From positions 57,698-121,697 of the forward strand of contig NZ_FOFO01000003.1 in assembly GCF_900110965.1 (NCBI RefSeq): a stretch of DNA of 64,000 nt, in the 5' to 3' direction. Shown piece after piece: positions 8,336 through 16,194 of this stretch (position 1 is the first letter of the stretch; every line of letters starts with the position of its first letter). The position numbers were made by a program, and so were the translations under genes. Source of the DNA: Ectothiorhodospira magna. Lineage in GTDB: Bacteria > Pseudomonadota > Gammaproteobacteria > Ectothiorhodospirales > Ectothiorhodospiraceae. The notes under the pieces are model-generated. The model was not told the origin of the DNA. It was given only the letters and a program-made list of their open reading frames with translations, and did not search any database.

Positions 8336-9481
8336 ATGACCCCACCGCCCGCCATTGTCATCGACGACACCACCTTGAGAGACGGCGAACAATCCGCCGG
8401 CGTGACCTTCACGGATGCCGAGCGCATGGCCATCGCCCGGGGGCTGGACGACCTGGGGGTTCCCGAACTGGAAATCGGTATTCCCTCCATGGGTCCCGAG
8501 GAACGGGAGTCCATCGCCCTGCTGGCCCAGTCAGGGCTCAAGGCCCGTCTGCTGGTGTGGAGCCGCATGCGCGCCGATGATCTGGCCGACTGCTCGGGCC
8601 TGGGGGTCCACATGGTGGACCTGTCCATTCCCGTTTCGGATCAGCAGATCCAGCGCAAGCTGGGTCGGGATCGGGACTGGGTGCTGGAAAGCATCCGCCG
8701 TCACGTGGCCCAGGCCCTGGAACTGGGGCTGGAGGTGGGCGTGGGCGGGGAGGATGCCTCCCGGGCCGATCCCGATTTTCTCTGCCGGGTGATCGAGATT
8801 GCCCAGGCCGCCGGGGCACGCCGTTTCCGCTTCGCCGACACCGTGGGCATCATGGAACCCTTCGGTGTGCTGGCCCGCATCCGGCAACTGCGCGCTGTCT
8901 CCGACCTGGAGATCGAGATGCATGCCCATGACGACCTGGGCCTGGCCACCGCCAACACCCTGGCCGCCGCCCTTGGGGGCGCCACCCATGTGAACACCAC
9001 CGTCAACGGCATCGGGGAACGGGCCGGCAACGCCGCCCTGGAAGAGGTGGTGATGGGGCTGCGTCGGCTTCATGGTATCGAAACCGGCGTGGAACTGCGC
9101 CGTTTCCCGGCCCTGTCCCATCTGGTGGAGACTGCGTCCGGCCGTCCCATCCACTGGCAGAAGAGCCTGGTGGGGGAGGGGGTCTTCACCCACGAGGCGG
9201 GCATCCACGTGGACGGCCTGCTCAAGGACCCGGCCAATTACCAGGGCGTGGACCCGGCGGAACTGGGCCGGGAACATCGGTTGGTGCTGGGCAAGCATTC
9301 CGGCGCCCATGGGGTGATGGCGGCCTATGCCCGCATGGGCGTGACCCTGGACAAGGCCCAGGCGGCCCTGTTGCTGACCCGTCTGCGCCGATCCGTTGCC
9401 CAGTCCAAGCGGCCGCCGACGGAGCACGAACTGACCATCTGGTATGCGGAACTCACCTGCCTGAACGGGGCCGTGGCATGA
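8336..9481 (+). CDS. nifV: Homocitrate synthase NifV
   Basis: A 381-residue DRE-TIM metallolyase that condenses acetyl-CoA and 2-oxoglutarate into homocitrate, the organic ligand of FeMo-co. It shows the family signature DDTTLRDGEQSAGVTF near the N-terminus, the metal-binding HAHDD around residues 195-199, NTTVNGIGERAGNA, and the C-terminal GLLKDPANYQG and LGKHSGAHG. Length is normal. It is the first gene after the second sigma-54/NifA promoter and is followed by nifW after 42 bases. Confidence 0.96.
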   Translation: MTPPPAIVIDDTTLRDGEQSAGVTFTDAERMAIARGLDDLGVPELEIGIPSMGPEERESIALLAQSGLKARLLVWSRMRADDLADCSGLGVHMVDLSIPVSDQQIQRKLGRDRDWVLESIRRHVAQALELGLEVGVGGEDASRADPDFLCRVIEIAQAAGARRFRFADTVGIMEPFGVLARIRQLRAVSDLEIEMHAHDDLGLATANTLAAALGGATHVNTTVNGIGERAGNAALEEVVMGLRRLHGIETGVELRRFPALSHLVETASGRPIHWQKSLVGEGVFTHEAGIHVDGLLKDPANYQGVDPAELGREHRLVLGKHSGAHGVMAAYARMGVTLDKAQAALLLTRLRRSVAQSKRPPTEHELTIWYAELTCLNGAVA

Positions 9482-9523
9482 GGCCGTTTCTTTCACTGCT
9501 ATCCACCATCGAGGTCTTGAACC

Positions 9524-9856
9524 ATGACTGATGCCACCGAACTGGAAGAAGACCTGCGGGAAATGGGGTCTGCCGAAGAGTTTCTTGAATATTTCAATAT
9601 TCCTTACGACGAAGCTGTGGTGCGGGTGAATCGTCTGCATATCCTGCAGCGTTTTCATGACTATCTTGCCGGCACCCTGGACAGCCTGCCCACGGACCTG
9701 TCGGCCCGGCGGGATGTCTATCGCGGCCTGCTGCTGCGGTCCTACTCGGATTTCGTGGAATCCGATGCCCGCACCGAAAAGGTGTTCAAGGTGTTCAAGC
9801 GCCCGGCGCCGGGCGTCACCGTGGTACCCCTGGAACAAGCCTTCATCCGGAGATGA
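9524..9856 (+). CDS. nifW: Nitrogenase-stabilizing protein NifW
   Basis: A 110-residue NifW, a small mostly helical protein thought to protect or help mature the MoFe protein. The family pattern is visible: an acidic N-terminus with SAEEFLEYFNIPYD, then VNRLHILQRFHDYL and a C-terminal segment with VFKVFKRP and VPLEQAF. Length is typical (about 100-115). The gene is adjacent to nifZ (4-base gap) in the usual V-W-Z-M order. Confidence 0.93.
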   Translation: MTDATELEEDLREMGSAEEFLEYFNIPYDEAVVRVNRLHILQRFHDYLAGTLDSLPTDLSARRDVYRGLLLRSYSDFVESDARTEKVFKVFKRPAPGVTVVPLEQAFIRR

Positions 9857-9860
9857 CCCC

Positions 9861-10313
9861 ATGGAGCACTATCGAGAGTACGGCGAACAGGTCCGGGTGG
9901 TGCGTCCCCTGCGCAACGACGGCACCTATCCGGGGATGGACCGGGGGGAACTGCTGGTGCCCCGGGGCAGCATCGGGGTGGTCATCGGCCGGGGCACCTT
10001 CCTGCAGGATCAGGTGATCTATACCGTCAATTTCATGGATGCGGGCCGGGTGGTGGGATGTCGTCAGGAAGAGTTGATCGACGCCGATGCCCCCTGGGTA
10101 CCCACCCGCTATGAATTCCGCGATAAGGTGACCCCGGCGATCCCTCTGGGCATCAACGGCGAGACGGTGGTGGCCCCCGGTGCCGTGGGCGAGATCTGCA
10201 AGGTGCTGCGGGATCTGCCCGATGGCGTGGCCTATCACGTGAACTTTGACGGCCGGGTGCTGCAGGTGCCGGAAAAGGCCCTGACCGACCCGTCCGGGGA
10301 GATACCCGCATGA
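9861..10313 (+). CDS. nifZ: NifZ, tandem-repeat P-cluster maturation protein
   Basis: A 150-residue NifZ, which assists formation of the second P-cluster in the MoFe protein. Two related beta-rich units are visible: residues about 7-72 (GEQVRVVRPLRNDG ... VIYTVNFMDAGRVVGC) and about 85-140 (GEICKVL ... VAYHVNFDGRVLQVP). The open frame extends back inside nifW, but the ATG at 9861 begins the homology and lies four bases after the nifW stop, with CCGGAGATG upstream. It overlaps nifM by four bases (ATGA). Confidence 0.92.
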   Translation: MEHYREYGEQVRVVRPLRNDGTYPGMDRGELLVPRGSIGVVIGRGTFLQDQVIYTVNFMDAGRVVGCRQEELIDADAPWVPTRYEFRDKVTPAIPLGINGETVVAPGAVGEICKVLRDLPDGVAYHVNFDGRVLQVPEKALTDPSGEIPA

Positions 10314-11158
10314 ATACTCTTGCACTGGAACAGCGCCCCGAACTCATTTACATCGAACTGCGGGCGGCACTGGACTATTTTGGCAAGCCTCTGAGCAATC
10401 TCTCAGAGGCAGAACGCAGCACGGTACGCCAGCGCGCCCTGAAGGCTTATGACATCGGTGCCCGTGCCCTGGCTTCCAGCGAGGCCCGGGATGTTCACAT
10501 CTCTGGAGAACAGGTGATTCAGGCCCTGCGGGAAATTGAGGCCCGTTACCCGGAGTCGGAGCAGTTTCAGGAAGAACTGCGTTGTCATCATCTGAATCAG
10601 GCAGGCCTGTTGCAGGCCCTCTCCCGGGAGTTGCGCCTGGAGGCGCTGCTGGAGCGGGTCGCTGCCCGGGCCGAGCCGGTGACGGATGAGGAAGTGGCCC
10701 GATACCATGCATGCCACCAGGATCGCTGGCAGCGCCCAGAGACCCGCACGGTGCGGCAGATCCTGATTACCCTTAATCCGGATTTTCCCGAAAATACCCC
10801 GGAGGCTGCCCGGGCGCGATTGGAGGCGATCCGGGAGACCCTGCTTGCTGATCCGGGGATGTTCGCCGATCTGGCCATGGGCCATTCTGAATGTCCCAGT
10901 GCCTTTCAGGGCGGGCTGCTGGGGCGGGTACCCAAGGGGCATCTGTACCCGGAACTGGACGCGGTGCTGTTCCAGATGGGAGCAGGGACGGTGAGTGAGG
11001 CGGTGCAGACGGAAGTGGGGCTGCACCTGCTTTACTGTGAAATCATCCATCCTCCCGGACCTGTCACTCTGGACGAGGCCGGTGGCCGCATCCGTCAGCT
11101 TCTGGAGCAACGGCGTCAGGCCCATTGCCGGCGGGCCTGGCTGGAGTCCCTGGGGTGA
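10310..11158 (+). CDS. nifM: NifM, PpiC-type peptidyl-prolyl isomerase for NifH maturation
   Basis: A 282-residue protein with a helical N-terminal half (about 1-125) and a parvulin/PpiC domain (about 135-245). The domain shows RPETRTVRQILITL, FADLAMGHSECPSAFQGGLLGRV and LFQMGAGTVSE, and the final helix is arginine-rich. NifM is needed for folding of the Fe protein NifH. No signal peptide is seen, consistent with a cytoplasmic, nif-specific member rather than a periplasmic SurA/PpiD. Its ATG overlaps the nifZ stop. It is the last nif gene in the window and faces a gene on the opposite strand. Confidence 0.9.
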   Translation: MNTLALEQRPELIYIELRAALDYFGKPLSNLSEAERSTVRQRALKAYDIGARALASSEARDVHISGEQVIQALREIEARYPESEQFQEELRCHHLNQAGLLQALSRELRLEALLERVAARAEPVTDEEVARYHACHQDRWQRPETRTVRQILITLNPDFPENTPEAARARLEAIRETLLADPGMFADLAMGHSECPSAFQGGLLGRVPKGHLYPELDAVLFQMGAGTVSEAVQTEVGLHLLYCEIIHPPGPVTLDEAGGRIRQLLEQRRQAHCRRAWLESLG

Positions 11159-11209
11159 TCTGCCCCCTGGCTTTAGCCGCGGGGAGGCCATTGGATTCCC
11201 GCCTTTGCA

Positions 11210-11908
11210 TTACCGCAAGCTCACCGGCCCGTAGGGGGTGTCCCGCACCTGATCATGGTCATGCATGCGATAGCGGGTGAATGCCGCCACATCATCAAAC
11301 TGCATGAACGGATTTCCCTCCGCCTGTTCCTTCAGCGTGGACTGCGGCTCCACGCCATAGTCATGGCCCGGATGAATCATGGTCTCCCCTGGTAATGTCT
11401 GCTGCAGGCGTGTCAGGGTATGGAACATGGCGGCGGGATCTCCTCCCTTCAAGTCACAGCGACCGCAGCCGAAAACAAATAATGTGTCACCGGTGATGAG
11501 GTCATCGCCCAGGTGATAGCAGGCTGACCCTGGCGTATGTCCAGGGGTATGCAGCACCCGGATTGTGGTTTCACCCAATGCAATCAGATCACGGTCCTGG
11601 TGCTGGTGGGCATCCGTCGGACAGCCGTCCCAAAGCCTTGCCTCGGCCTGAAGCAGGTTGATCTGGGCATCAGGAACCTGCGCCCGCAGGCGGTCGAGGC
11701 CGTTGATATGATCCTGATGGGTATGGGTAAGCAGGATGTGGGTGATCTGCAGTCGCCGGGTGCGGGCCAGATCGGTAACCTCCTCGATTTCCCAGGCGGG
11801 ATCCACCACGGCGGCAGTGCCGGAGGCGTTGTCCTCAATGAGATAGATTCGGTTACCCATGGGCCCCAGCTCCAGGGCGTGAATTTGGTAAGGCTTGTCT
11901 TTTGTCAT
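11210..11908 (-). CDS. Metallo-beta-lactamase-fold hydrolase (glyoxalase II-like)
   Basis: A 232-residue cytoplasmic hydrolase with all metal-binding motifs of the glyoxalase II / persulfide dioxygenase branch: THTHQDH at residues 61-67, HTPGHTPGS around 121, GDTLFVFGCGR around 140 and HPGHDYG near 175. Substrate cannot be assigned; hydroxyacylglutathione hydrolase-like or persulfide-handling activity are both possible. It is convergent with nifM and divergent from the membrane-protein gene at 12030. The ATG at 11908 is the only sensible start. Confidence 0.85.
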   Translation of the reverse strand: MTKDKPYQIHALELGPMGNRIYLIEDNASGTAAVVDPAWEIEEVTDLARTRRLQITHILLTHTHQDHINGLDRLRAQVPDAQINLLQAEARLWDGCPTDAHQHQDRDLIALGETTIRVLHTPGHTPGSACYHLGDDLITGDTLFVFGCGRCDLKGGDPAAMFHTLTRLQQTLPGETMIHPGHDYGVEPQSTLKEQAEGNPFMQFDDVAAFTRYRMHDHDQVRDTPYGPVSLR

Positions 11909-12029
11909 TGAAAGGCTCCAAATACCCTGTATGGGACAGCTTTATATGACTGCTTTGGGTTGCATGGCTCTCGTCGCAGTTTACATTGACCCGGCGGCAT
12001 CGGCGGCATTCCGGGAGAGAGGTGGATAG

Positions 12030-12671
12030 GTGGGCAAGAACAACAGGGATTCAGTCGCCCGGCGGCGGCGTTCAATCTGGCCCATGGCCTGGGTGTTGGC
12101 GGCGCTGGTGATGATGGCGGCGGCCCTGGCAGCGTTGCTCCATCTATTGAGTGTGCTGTTGGGCGCCCTGTTGACTGCTGCCCTGCAACGGGATTTTGCC
12201 AGCACCCCGGAGATGGATGCCCAGTTGCTGGCGTCCATTCTGGTGCCTTCATTATGGCAGCAGGGGGTGCCCGTGGCCCTGGGGGTGATGTTGATGCTGA
12301 CCGCAGTCACTACGGTGCTTCATGGGCGAGGACAGGGCCGGGCACAAATCGCCGGAGCCACGGGCATCCTGCTGGCACTTTATTTGACGGTGCTGGGTGT
12401 ATCGTCCTGGGTTGCCGGTCTGATGCTGCTGGGAGGTGCAGCGGCCCTGGGCGTCAGTCCCTGGTTGCGAGGAAAAGGATTGCTCCGGCTACAGGCGTCT
12501 CCATCCAGCCCTTCCGCCGCTGCCCCCGATAAATCGGAACAACCGGAACTGACCCTGGAGATGCTGTTGCAGCAGGGGCCAGAGACCACAGGCCGGCGCC
12601 GATCAAACGGTGATCAGGCGCGAGGCAGACCCTATGGCACCGGAGCAGCCCAAGGCTCGGGTCGACCCTGA
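12030..12671 (+). CDS. Hypothetical membrane protein
   Basis: A 213-residue protein that I do not recognise. It has a basic N-terminus (RRRR near residue 12), about four hydrophobic segments (about 18-45, 75-95, 105-122, 124-140) and a polar, low-complexity C-terminal tail, so it is probably an inner-membrane protein with cytoplasmic ends. The GTG start at 12030 is preceded by GGAGAGAGG at good distance. It has no conserved partner here; it is divergent from the metallo-beta-lactamase-fold gene and convergent with the DUF2892 gene. Confidence 0.55.
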   Translation: MGKNNRDSVARRRRSIWPMAWVLAALVMMAAALAALLHLLSVLLGALLTAALQRDFASTPEMDAQLLASILVPSLWQQGVPVALGVMLMLTAVTTVLHGRGQGRAQIAGATGILLALYLTVLGVSSWVAGLMLLGGAAALGVSPWLRGKGLLRLQASPSSPSAAAPDKSEQPELTLEMLLQQGPETTGRRRSNGDQARGRPYGTGAAQGSGRP

Positions 12672-12701
12672 TTGTTAAGCCTCCAGGGTGATACCGGTGG
12701 G

Positions 12702-12902
12702 TTAATTAAATGCTTGACCCGGCTTGATGCCTGCCTTTTTCAGCACGATGGCCAATGGGCAGAACCCGGTAAAGGCTGCCTGCAGCAGGTTCAGGCCCAC
12801 AAAGGCGGTAAGCCACAGCCACAGCGGGCTGGCCAGGGACAGCAGCAGACTGAGCAGGATCATTGCGCCGGCAAAGGCAAAAACTGCACGATCGATCGTC
12901 AT
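12702..12902 (-). CDS. DUF2892 / YgaP-like small membrane protein
   Basis: A 66-residue protein with two hydrophobic helices (about residues 6-26 and 28-48) separated by a short [10 protein letters not shown] turn and followed by [16 protein letters not shown]. This matches the DUF2892 family, the membrane part of YgaP-type rhodanese proteins, where the TGFCP motif is characteristic. The open frame extends upstream through a dispersed repeat, but the ATG at 12902 has GAGGGA upstream and starts the family homology. Function unknown; a link to sulfur metabolism is only suggested by YgaP. Confidence 0.8.
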   Translation of the reverse strand: MTIDRAVFAFAGAMILLSLLLSLASPLWLWLTAFVGLNLLQAAFTGFCPLAIVLKKAGIKPGQAFN

Positions 12903-12921
12903 TGAAATTCCCTCAAAAAAG

Positions 12922-13030
12922 CCCGCGATTTCAGTCGCGGGAGGAATGGCGGCTGCGGTATTGCAGTCGCTGAAAAAGGGTGTGGGCCTTCCACCCACAG
13001 GGCCGCAAGGCTCTGCCCACTCAATGGATT
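12922..13030. repeat. Dispersed two-hairpin repeat, copy A (downstream of gltA)
   Basis: Begins with the stem CCCGCGAT/GTCGCGGG (12922-12941) followed by the stem GCGGCTGC/GCAGTCGC (about 12949-12970), then a less conserved tail rich in GGGCC. Copy B at 14428-14545 has the same order, spacing and orientation. The two copies flank the citrate synthase gene. Confidence 0.7.
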
Positions 13031-13110
13031 GCTCGAACGCCCTGCCCAAGCGGGCTTGGTTGGCAGGCGTGGTCTTTCGTGTTTTAGGTTTTCCTAATAT
13101 ACAGGTGGAC

Positions 13111-14409
13111 CTAGCGCTTCTCAATGGGTACATAATCCCGGGCAGCAGCGCCGGTATAAAGCTGACGGGGACGCCCGATGCGGGATTCCGGGTCCTGCAT
13201 CATCTCGCACCAGTGGGCGTTCCAGCCGACGATGCGCGCCAGGGCGAAGATGGCGGTGAACATGTTCAGGGGGATGCCCATGGCCCGCAGGATCAGGCCG
13301 GAGTAAAAGTCCACGTTGGGGTACAGTCTGCGCTCCTTGAAGTAGTCGTCTTCCGTGGCAATACGCTCCAGTTCCATGGCCACCTCGAACAGGGGCTGAT
13401 TGTCGGTGCCCATCTGCGCCAGCAGTTCATGGCACATCTTGCGGATGATTCTGGCCCGGGGGTCGTAGTTCTTGTACACCCGATGACCAAAGCCCATCAG
13501 GCGGAAGGGGTCATCCTTGTCCTTGGCCCGGTTGACGAAATGATCCACCGTCTGGCCACTTTCCACGATCTGCTCAAGCATGCGCACCACCGCTTCGTTG
13601 GCACCGCCGTGCAAAGGCCCCCACAGGGACGTGATACCAGCGGACACAGCGGCAAACGGGTTGGCTTCGGAACTGGCGGACAGCCGCACGGTGGAGGTGG
13701 AGGCGTTTTGCTCGTGGTCGGCGTGCAGGATCAGGATCAGGTCCAGGGCCTTGGCAAAGATGGGGTTGGGTTCATAACGCTCGGTGGGGACACCAAACAT
13801 CATGCGCAGGAAGTTTTCGGAATACCCCAGCTCGTTATCTGGATACAGGAAGGGATGGCCGATGGCGTACTTGTAGGACCAAGCGGCGATGGTGGGCATT
13901 TTGGAGATCATGCGGTGGGCTGAAATCTCCCGGTGCCGGGGGTTATGCACATCGGTACTGTCGTGGAAAAAGGCAGACAGGGCACCGAACACGCCCACCA
14001 TGATGGCCATGGGATGGGCATCGTGACGGAAGCCATCATAGAAGCGGCGAATGGCCTGATGGGGCATGGAATGCTTCTGGATGATGCGGGTGAAGTTTTC
14101 CAGCTCGGTGGCGGTGGGCAGTTCACCGTACAGCAGCAGATAGCAGGTTTCCAGATAGCTGCTGTGCTCGGCCAGTTGCTCGATGGGGTAGCCCCGGTAC
14201 ATCAAAATGCCCTGGTCCCCGTCAATGTAGGTGATGTCGCTGCGGCAACTGGCGGTAGACATGAATCCCGGATCATAGGTGAAATAACCCAGTTCCTTGG
14301 ACAGGGGGCGAATATCCACAGTAGCGGGGCCGATGGTGCCTTCCAGAACGGGCAGATCCACCTGCTTGCCGGTTGTGTTGTCAATGACCGTGACGGTACG
14401 GGGTTTCAT
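13111..14409 (-). CDS. gltA: Citrate synthase, hexameric type II
   Basis: A 432-residue citrate synthase that condenses oxaloacetate and acetyl-CoA in the cytoplasm. The catalytic regions are intact: [39 protein letters not shown] and NVDFYSG, together with the N-terminal beta-rich extension (residues 1-60, with [14 protein letters not shown]) characteristic of NADH-regulated type II enzymes of gammaproteobacteria. It stands alone between the nif and photosynthesis clusters, with a copy of the same dispersed repeat on each side. The ATG at 14409 is the natural start; CGGAGAG lies upstream. Confidence 0.97.
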   Translation of the reverse strand: MKPRTVTVIDNTTGKQVDLPVLEGTIGPATVDIRPLSKELGYFTYDPGFMSTASCRSDITYIDGDQGILMYRGYPIEQLAEHSSYLETCYLLLYGELPTATELENFTRIIQKHSMPHQAIRRFYDGFRHDAHPMAIMVGVFGALSAFFHDSTDVHNPRHREISAHRMISKMPTIAAWSYKYAIGHPFLYPDNELGYSENFLRMMFGVPTERYEPNPIFAKALDLILILHADHEQNASTSTVRLSASSEANPFAAVSAGITSLWGPLHGGANEAVVRMLEQIVESGQTVDHFVNRAKDKDDPFRLMGFGHRVYKNYDPRARIIRKMCHELLAQMGTDNQPLFEVAMELERIATEDDYFKERRLYPNVDFYSGLILRAMGIPLNMFTAIFALARIVGWNAHWCEMMQDPESRIGRPRQLYTGAAARDYVPIEKR

Positions 14410-14427
14410 AGGCTCTCCGCAAGGAAA

Positions 14428-14545
14428 CCCGCGACTTCAATCGCGGGAGAAATTGCGGCTGCAGCATTGCAGCCGTCGAAATGGTGATGAATTTTCCAGC
14501 CGCCGGGCCATAAGACCCGTCCGTTAAAGGACCGGAATGGAGCAC
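14428..14545. repeat. Dispersed two-hairpin repeat, copy B (upstream of gltA)
   Basis: Stem CCCGCGA/TCGCGGG (14428-14447) then stem CGGCTGCA/TGCAGCCG (14456-14475), both essentially perfect, followed by a tail related to that of copy A (TTCCAGCC, GGGCC, then a GACCCGT-type ending). Located 18 bases upstream of the gltA start codon, so it probably lies in the gltA 5' untranslated region or promoter. Confidence 0.7.
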
Positions 14546-14671
14546 ACTGTATTGCGATGCAACACCCGGCGTCCATGTTTTCCCGCAAGAAAAAGGCCGG
14601 GTCCAATGCCGGTTGGCCCGGATTGTGCGTTCTAACGGACCAGGCGCCAATGGGCAAGAAAGACATCCGGT

Positions 14672-14812
14672 GCAGAAAAGGTGGGGGACTATCCCAGCCG
14701 GGATCTGTTTGCCGCCATCCTGGCCGAGGAGGAGCATATCGACTGGATTGAGACCCAGCTTGAGCTGATCGAGCGTCTGGGGTTGACCAGGTGCGCGCAG
14801 TCCATGCGGTAG
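14672..14812 (+). pseudogene. bfr: Bacterioferritin remnant (C-terminal fragment)
   Basis: A 46-codon stretch reads [20 protein letters not shown] followed by [18 protein letters not shown] and a stop. This is the fourth helix and C-terminus of bacterioferritin, including the ferroxidase EEEH-type residues. No start codon or upstream helices are present in the same frame, so only the 3' end survives. It ends six bases before the tRNA-Arg gene, which suggests truncation by recombination at or near the tRNA. Too short for most ORF callers. Confidence 0.75.
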
Positions 14813-14817
14813 ACTGC

Positions 14818-14894
14818 TGGCGCCCCGACCACGACTCGAACGTGGGACCTTCCCCTTAGGAGGGGGACGCTCTATCCATCTGAGCTACCGGGGC
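14818..14894 (-). tRNA. tRNA-Arg (CCU anticodon)
   Basis: The complement folds as a complete tRNA: acceptor GCCCCGG pairing with TCGGGGC, D-arm GCTCAGATGGATAGAGC, anticodon loop CTCCTAA with CCU anticodon, T-arm with GTTCGAGTC, and an encoded 3' CCA (14820-14818). Confidence 0.95.
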
Positions 14895-15168
14895 AACAGC
14901 CCAGATTATGGCATGGATGTGCCGTTGAAGGCATCTCCCGGCGGGGGGGGTGCTTTAGCCTTTGTCTTTTTGTGTCAATTAAGGGAACATTACGCCCTTG
15001 ATCTGGGAACGGGGTTCCAGGGGCCTGGCTGTACGGGTCAACATGGAATATCCCTCAACGCTCGGCGTTGACCCGGTGTATGACCGGGCCAGGGCGGAGC
15101 CTCATCCCGGCATGGGCGCCGCTTGCGATGGTCGCCCGGCCGCTACCTTAAGGCAGAACAGACAGACT
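14895..15168. other. Gap between tRNA-Arg and bchI
   Basis: The 274 bases hold no convincing gene. The bchI frame is open from 14998, but the protein family starts at 15169. A near match to the PpsR box (TGT-N11-ACA, 14973-14989) has the wrong spacing. A GGGGGGGG run occurs at 14943-14950. The bchI promoter presumably lies here but I cannot assign it. Confidence 0.5.
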
Positions 15169-16194
15169 ATGGCTTTGACGTTTCCGTTTTCGGCGATTGT
15201 CGCGCAGGACGAGATGAAACTCGCCCTCCTCATCTCTGCCATCGACTCCAGTATCGGCGGTGTGCTGGTATTCGGAGATCGGGGCACGGGTAAATCCACC
15301 ACGGTACGTGCACTGGCTGCGTTGCTGCCTCCCATGGAGGCGGTCGTCAACTGCCCCTACGGTTGCGCGCCGGAAAAGCGTGCCGGCCTGTGCGGCGTCT
15401 GTGAAGGCCCCGATGCCAAGGACAAGCCCAAGACCCGCAAGGTGCCGGTGCCCGTGGTGGACATGCCCCTGGGCGTGACCGAGGATCGGGTGGTGGGTGC
15501 CCTGGATCTGGAGCGGGCCCTCACCCAGGGCGAAAAAGCCTTCGAACCGGGCCTGCTGGCCCGCGCCCATCGCGGCTTTTTGTACATCGACGAGGTCAAC
15601 CTGCTGGAAGACCACCTGGTGGATCTGTTGCTGGACGTGGCCGCGTCCGGCGAGAACGTGGTGGAGCGTGAAGGTCTGAGTATCCGCCACCCCGCCAAGT
15701 TCGTGCTCATCGGCAGCGGTAACCCGGAAGAGGGGGAGCTGCGTCCCCAGCTGCTGGACCGCTTCGGCCTGTCCGTCGAGATCACCACCCCCACCGATCT
15801 GCCCACCCGCATCGAGGTGGTGCGTCGCCGCGATGCCTTCGAAAAGGACCCGGAAGGCTTCACCCAGAAGTGGAAGCGTCAGGATGCCAAGCTGCGCAAG
15901 CAGCTCGTCGACGGCCGCGCCCTGCTGCCCGAAGTGGTGGTCCCCGACGTGGCCCTGGAGCGGGCAGCGCAGCTGTGTCTGAAGCTGGGCACCGATGGCC
16001 TGCGCGGCGAACTGACCCTGATCCGCGCCGCCCGCGCCCTGGCCGCCTTCCAGGGCGACAGGGAAGTGACCGACGAACACCTGCGCCGCATCGCCCCGCC
16101 GGCCCTGCGCCATCGTCTGCGCCGCAACCCGCTGGACGACGCGGGCTCCACGGTGCGTGTGGAGCGGGCCATCGCGGAAATGTTCGACGCATGA
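15169..16194 (+). CDS. bchI: Magnesium chelatase ATPase subunit I
   Basis: A 341-residue AAA+ ATPase, the motor subunit of magnesium chelatase, which inserts Mg2+ into protoporphyrin IX at the start of bacteriochlorophyll synthesis. Walker A is GDRGTGKS (residues 36-43), Walker B is FLYIDEVNLLEDHLVD, and the arginine-finger/sensor region ELRPQLLDRFGLSVE is intact. The PYGCAPEKRAGLCGVC insert with conserved cysteines is typical for BchI. The ATG at 15169 starts the homology although its ribosome site is weak. It overlaps bchD by four bases (ATGA). Confidence 0.96.
   Translation: MALTFPFSAIVAQDEMKLALLISAIDSSIGGVLVFGDRGTGKSTTVRALAALLPPMEAVVNCPYGCAPEKRAGLCGVCEGPDAKDKPKTRKVPVPVVDMPLGVTEDRVVGALDLERALTQGEKAFEPGLLARAHRGFLYIDEVNLLEDHLVDLLLDVAASGENVVEREGLSIRHPAKFVLIGSGNPEEGELRPQLLDRFGLSVEITTPTDLPTRIEVVRRRDAFEKDPEGFTQKWKRQDAKLRKQLVDGRALLPEVVVPDVALERAAQLCLKLGTDGLRGELTLIRAARALAAFQGDREVTDEHLRRIAPPALRHRLRRNPLDDAGSTVRVERAIAEMFDA

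Noticed and set aside
14973..14989. Possible PpsR box before bchI
   Set aside because: The spacing is TGT-N11-ACA, one base short of the N12 required by the palindrome.
14998..15168. N-terminal extension of BchI from 14998
   Set aside because: The extra 57 residues have no similarity to the family; homology starts at the ATG at 15169.
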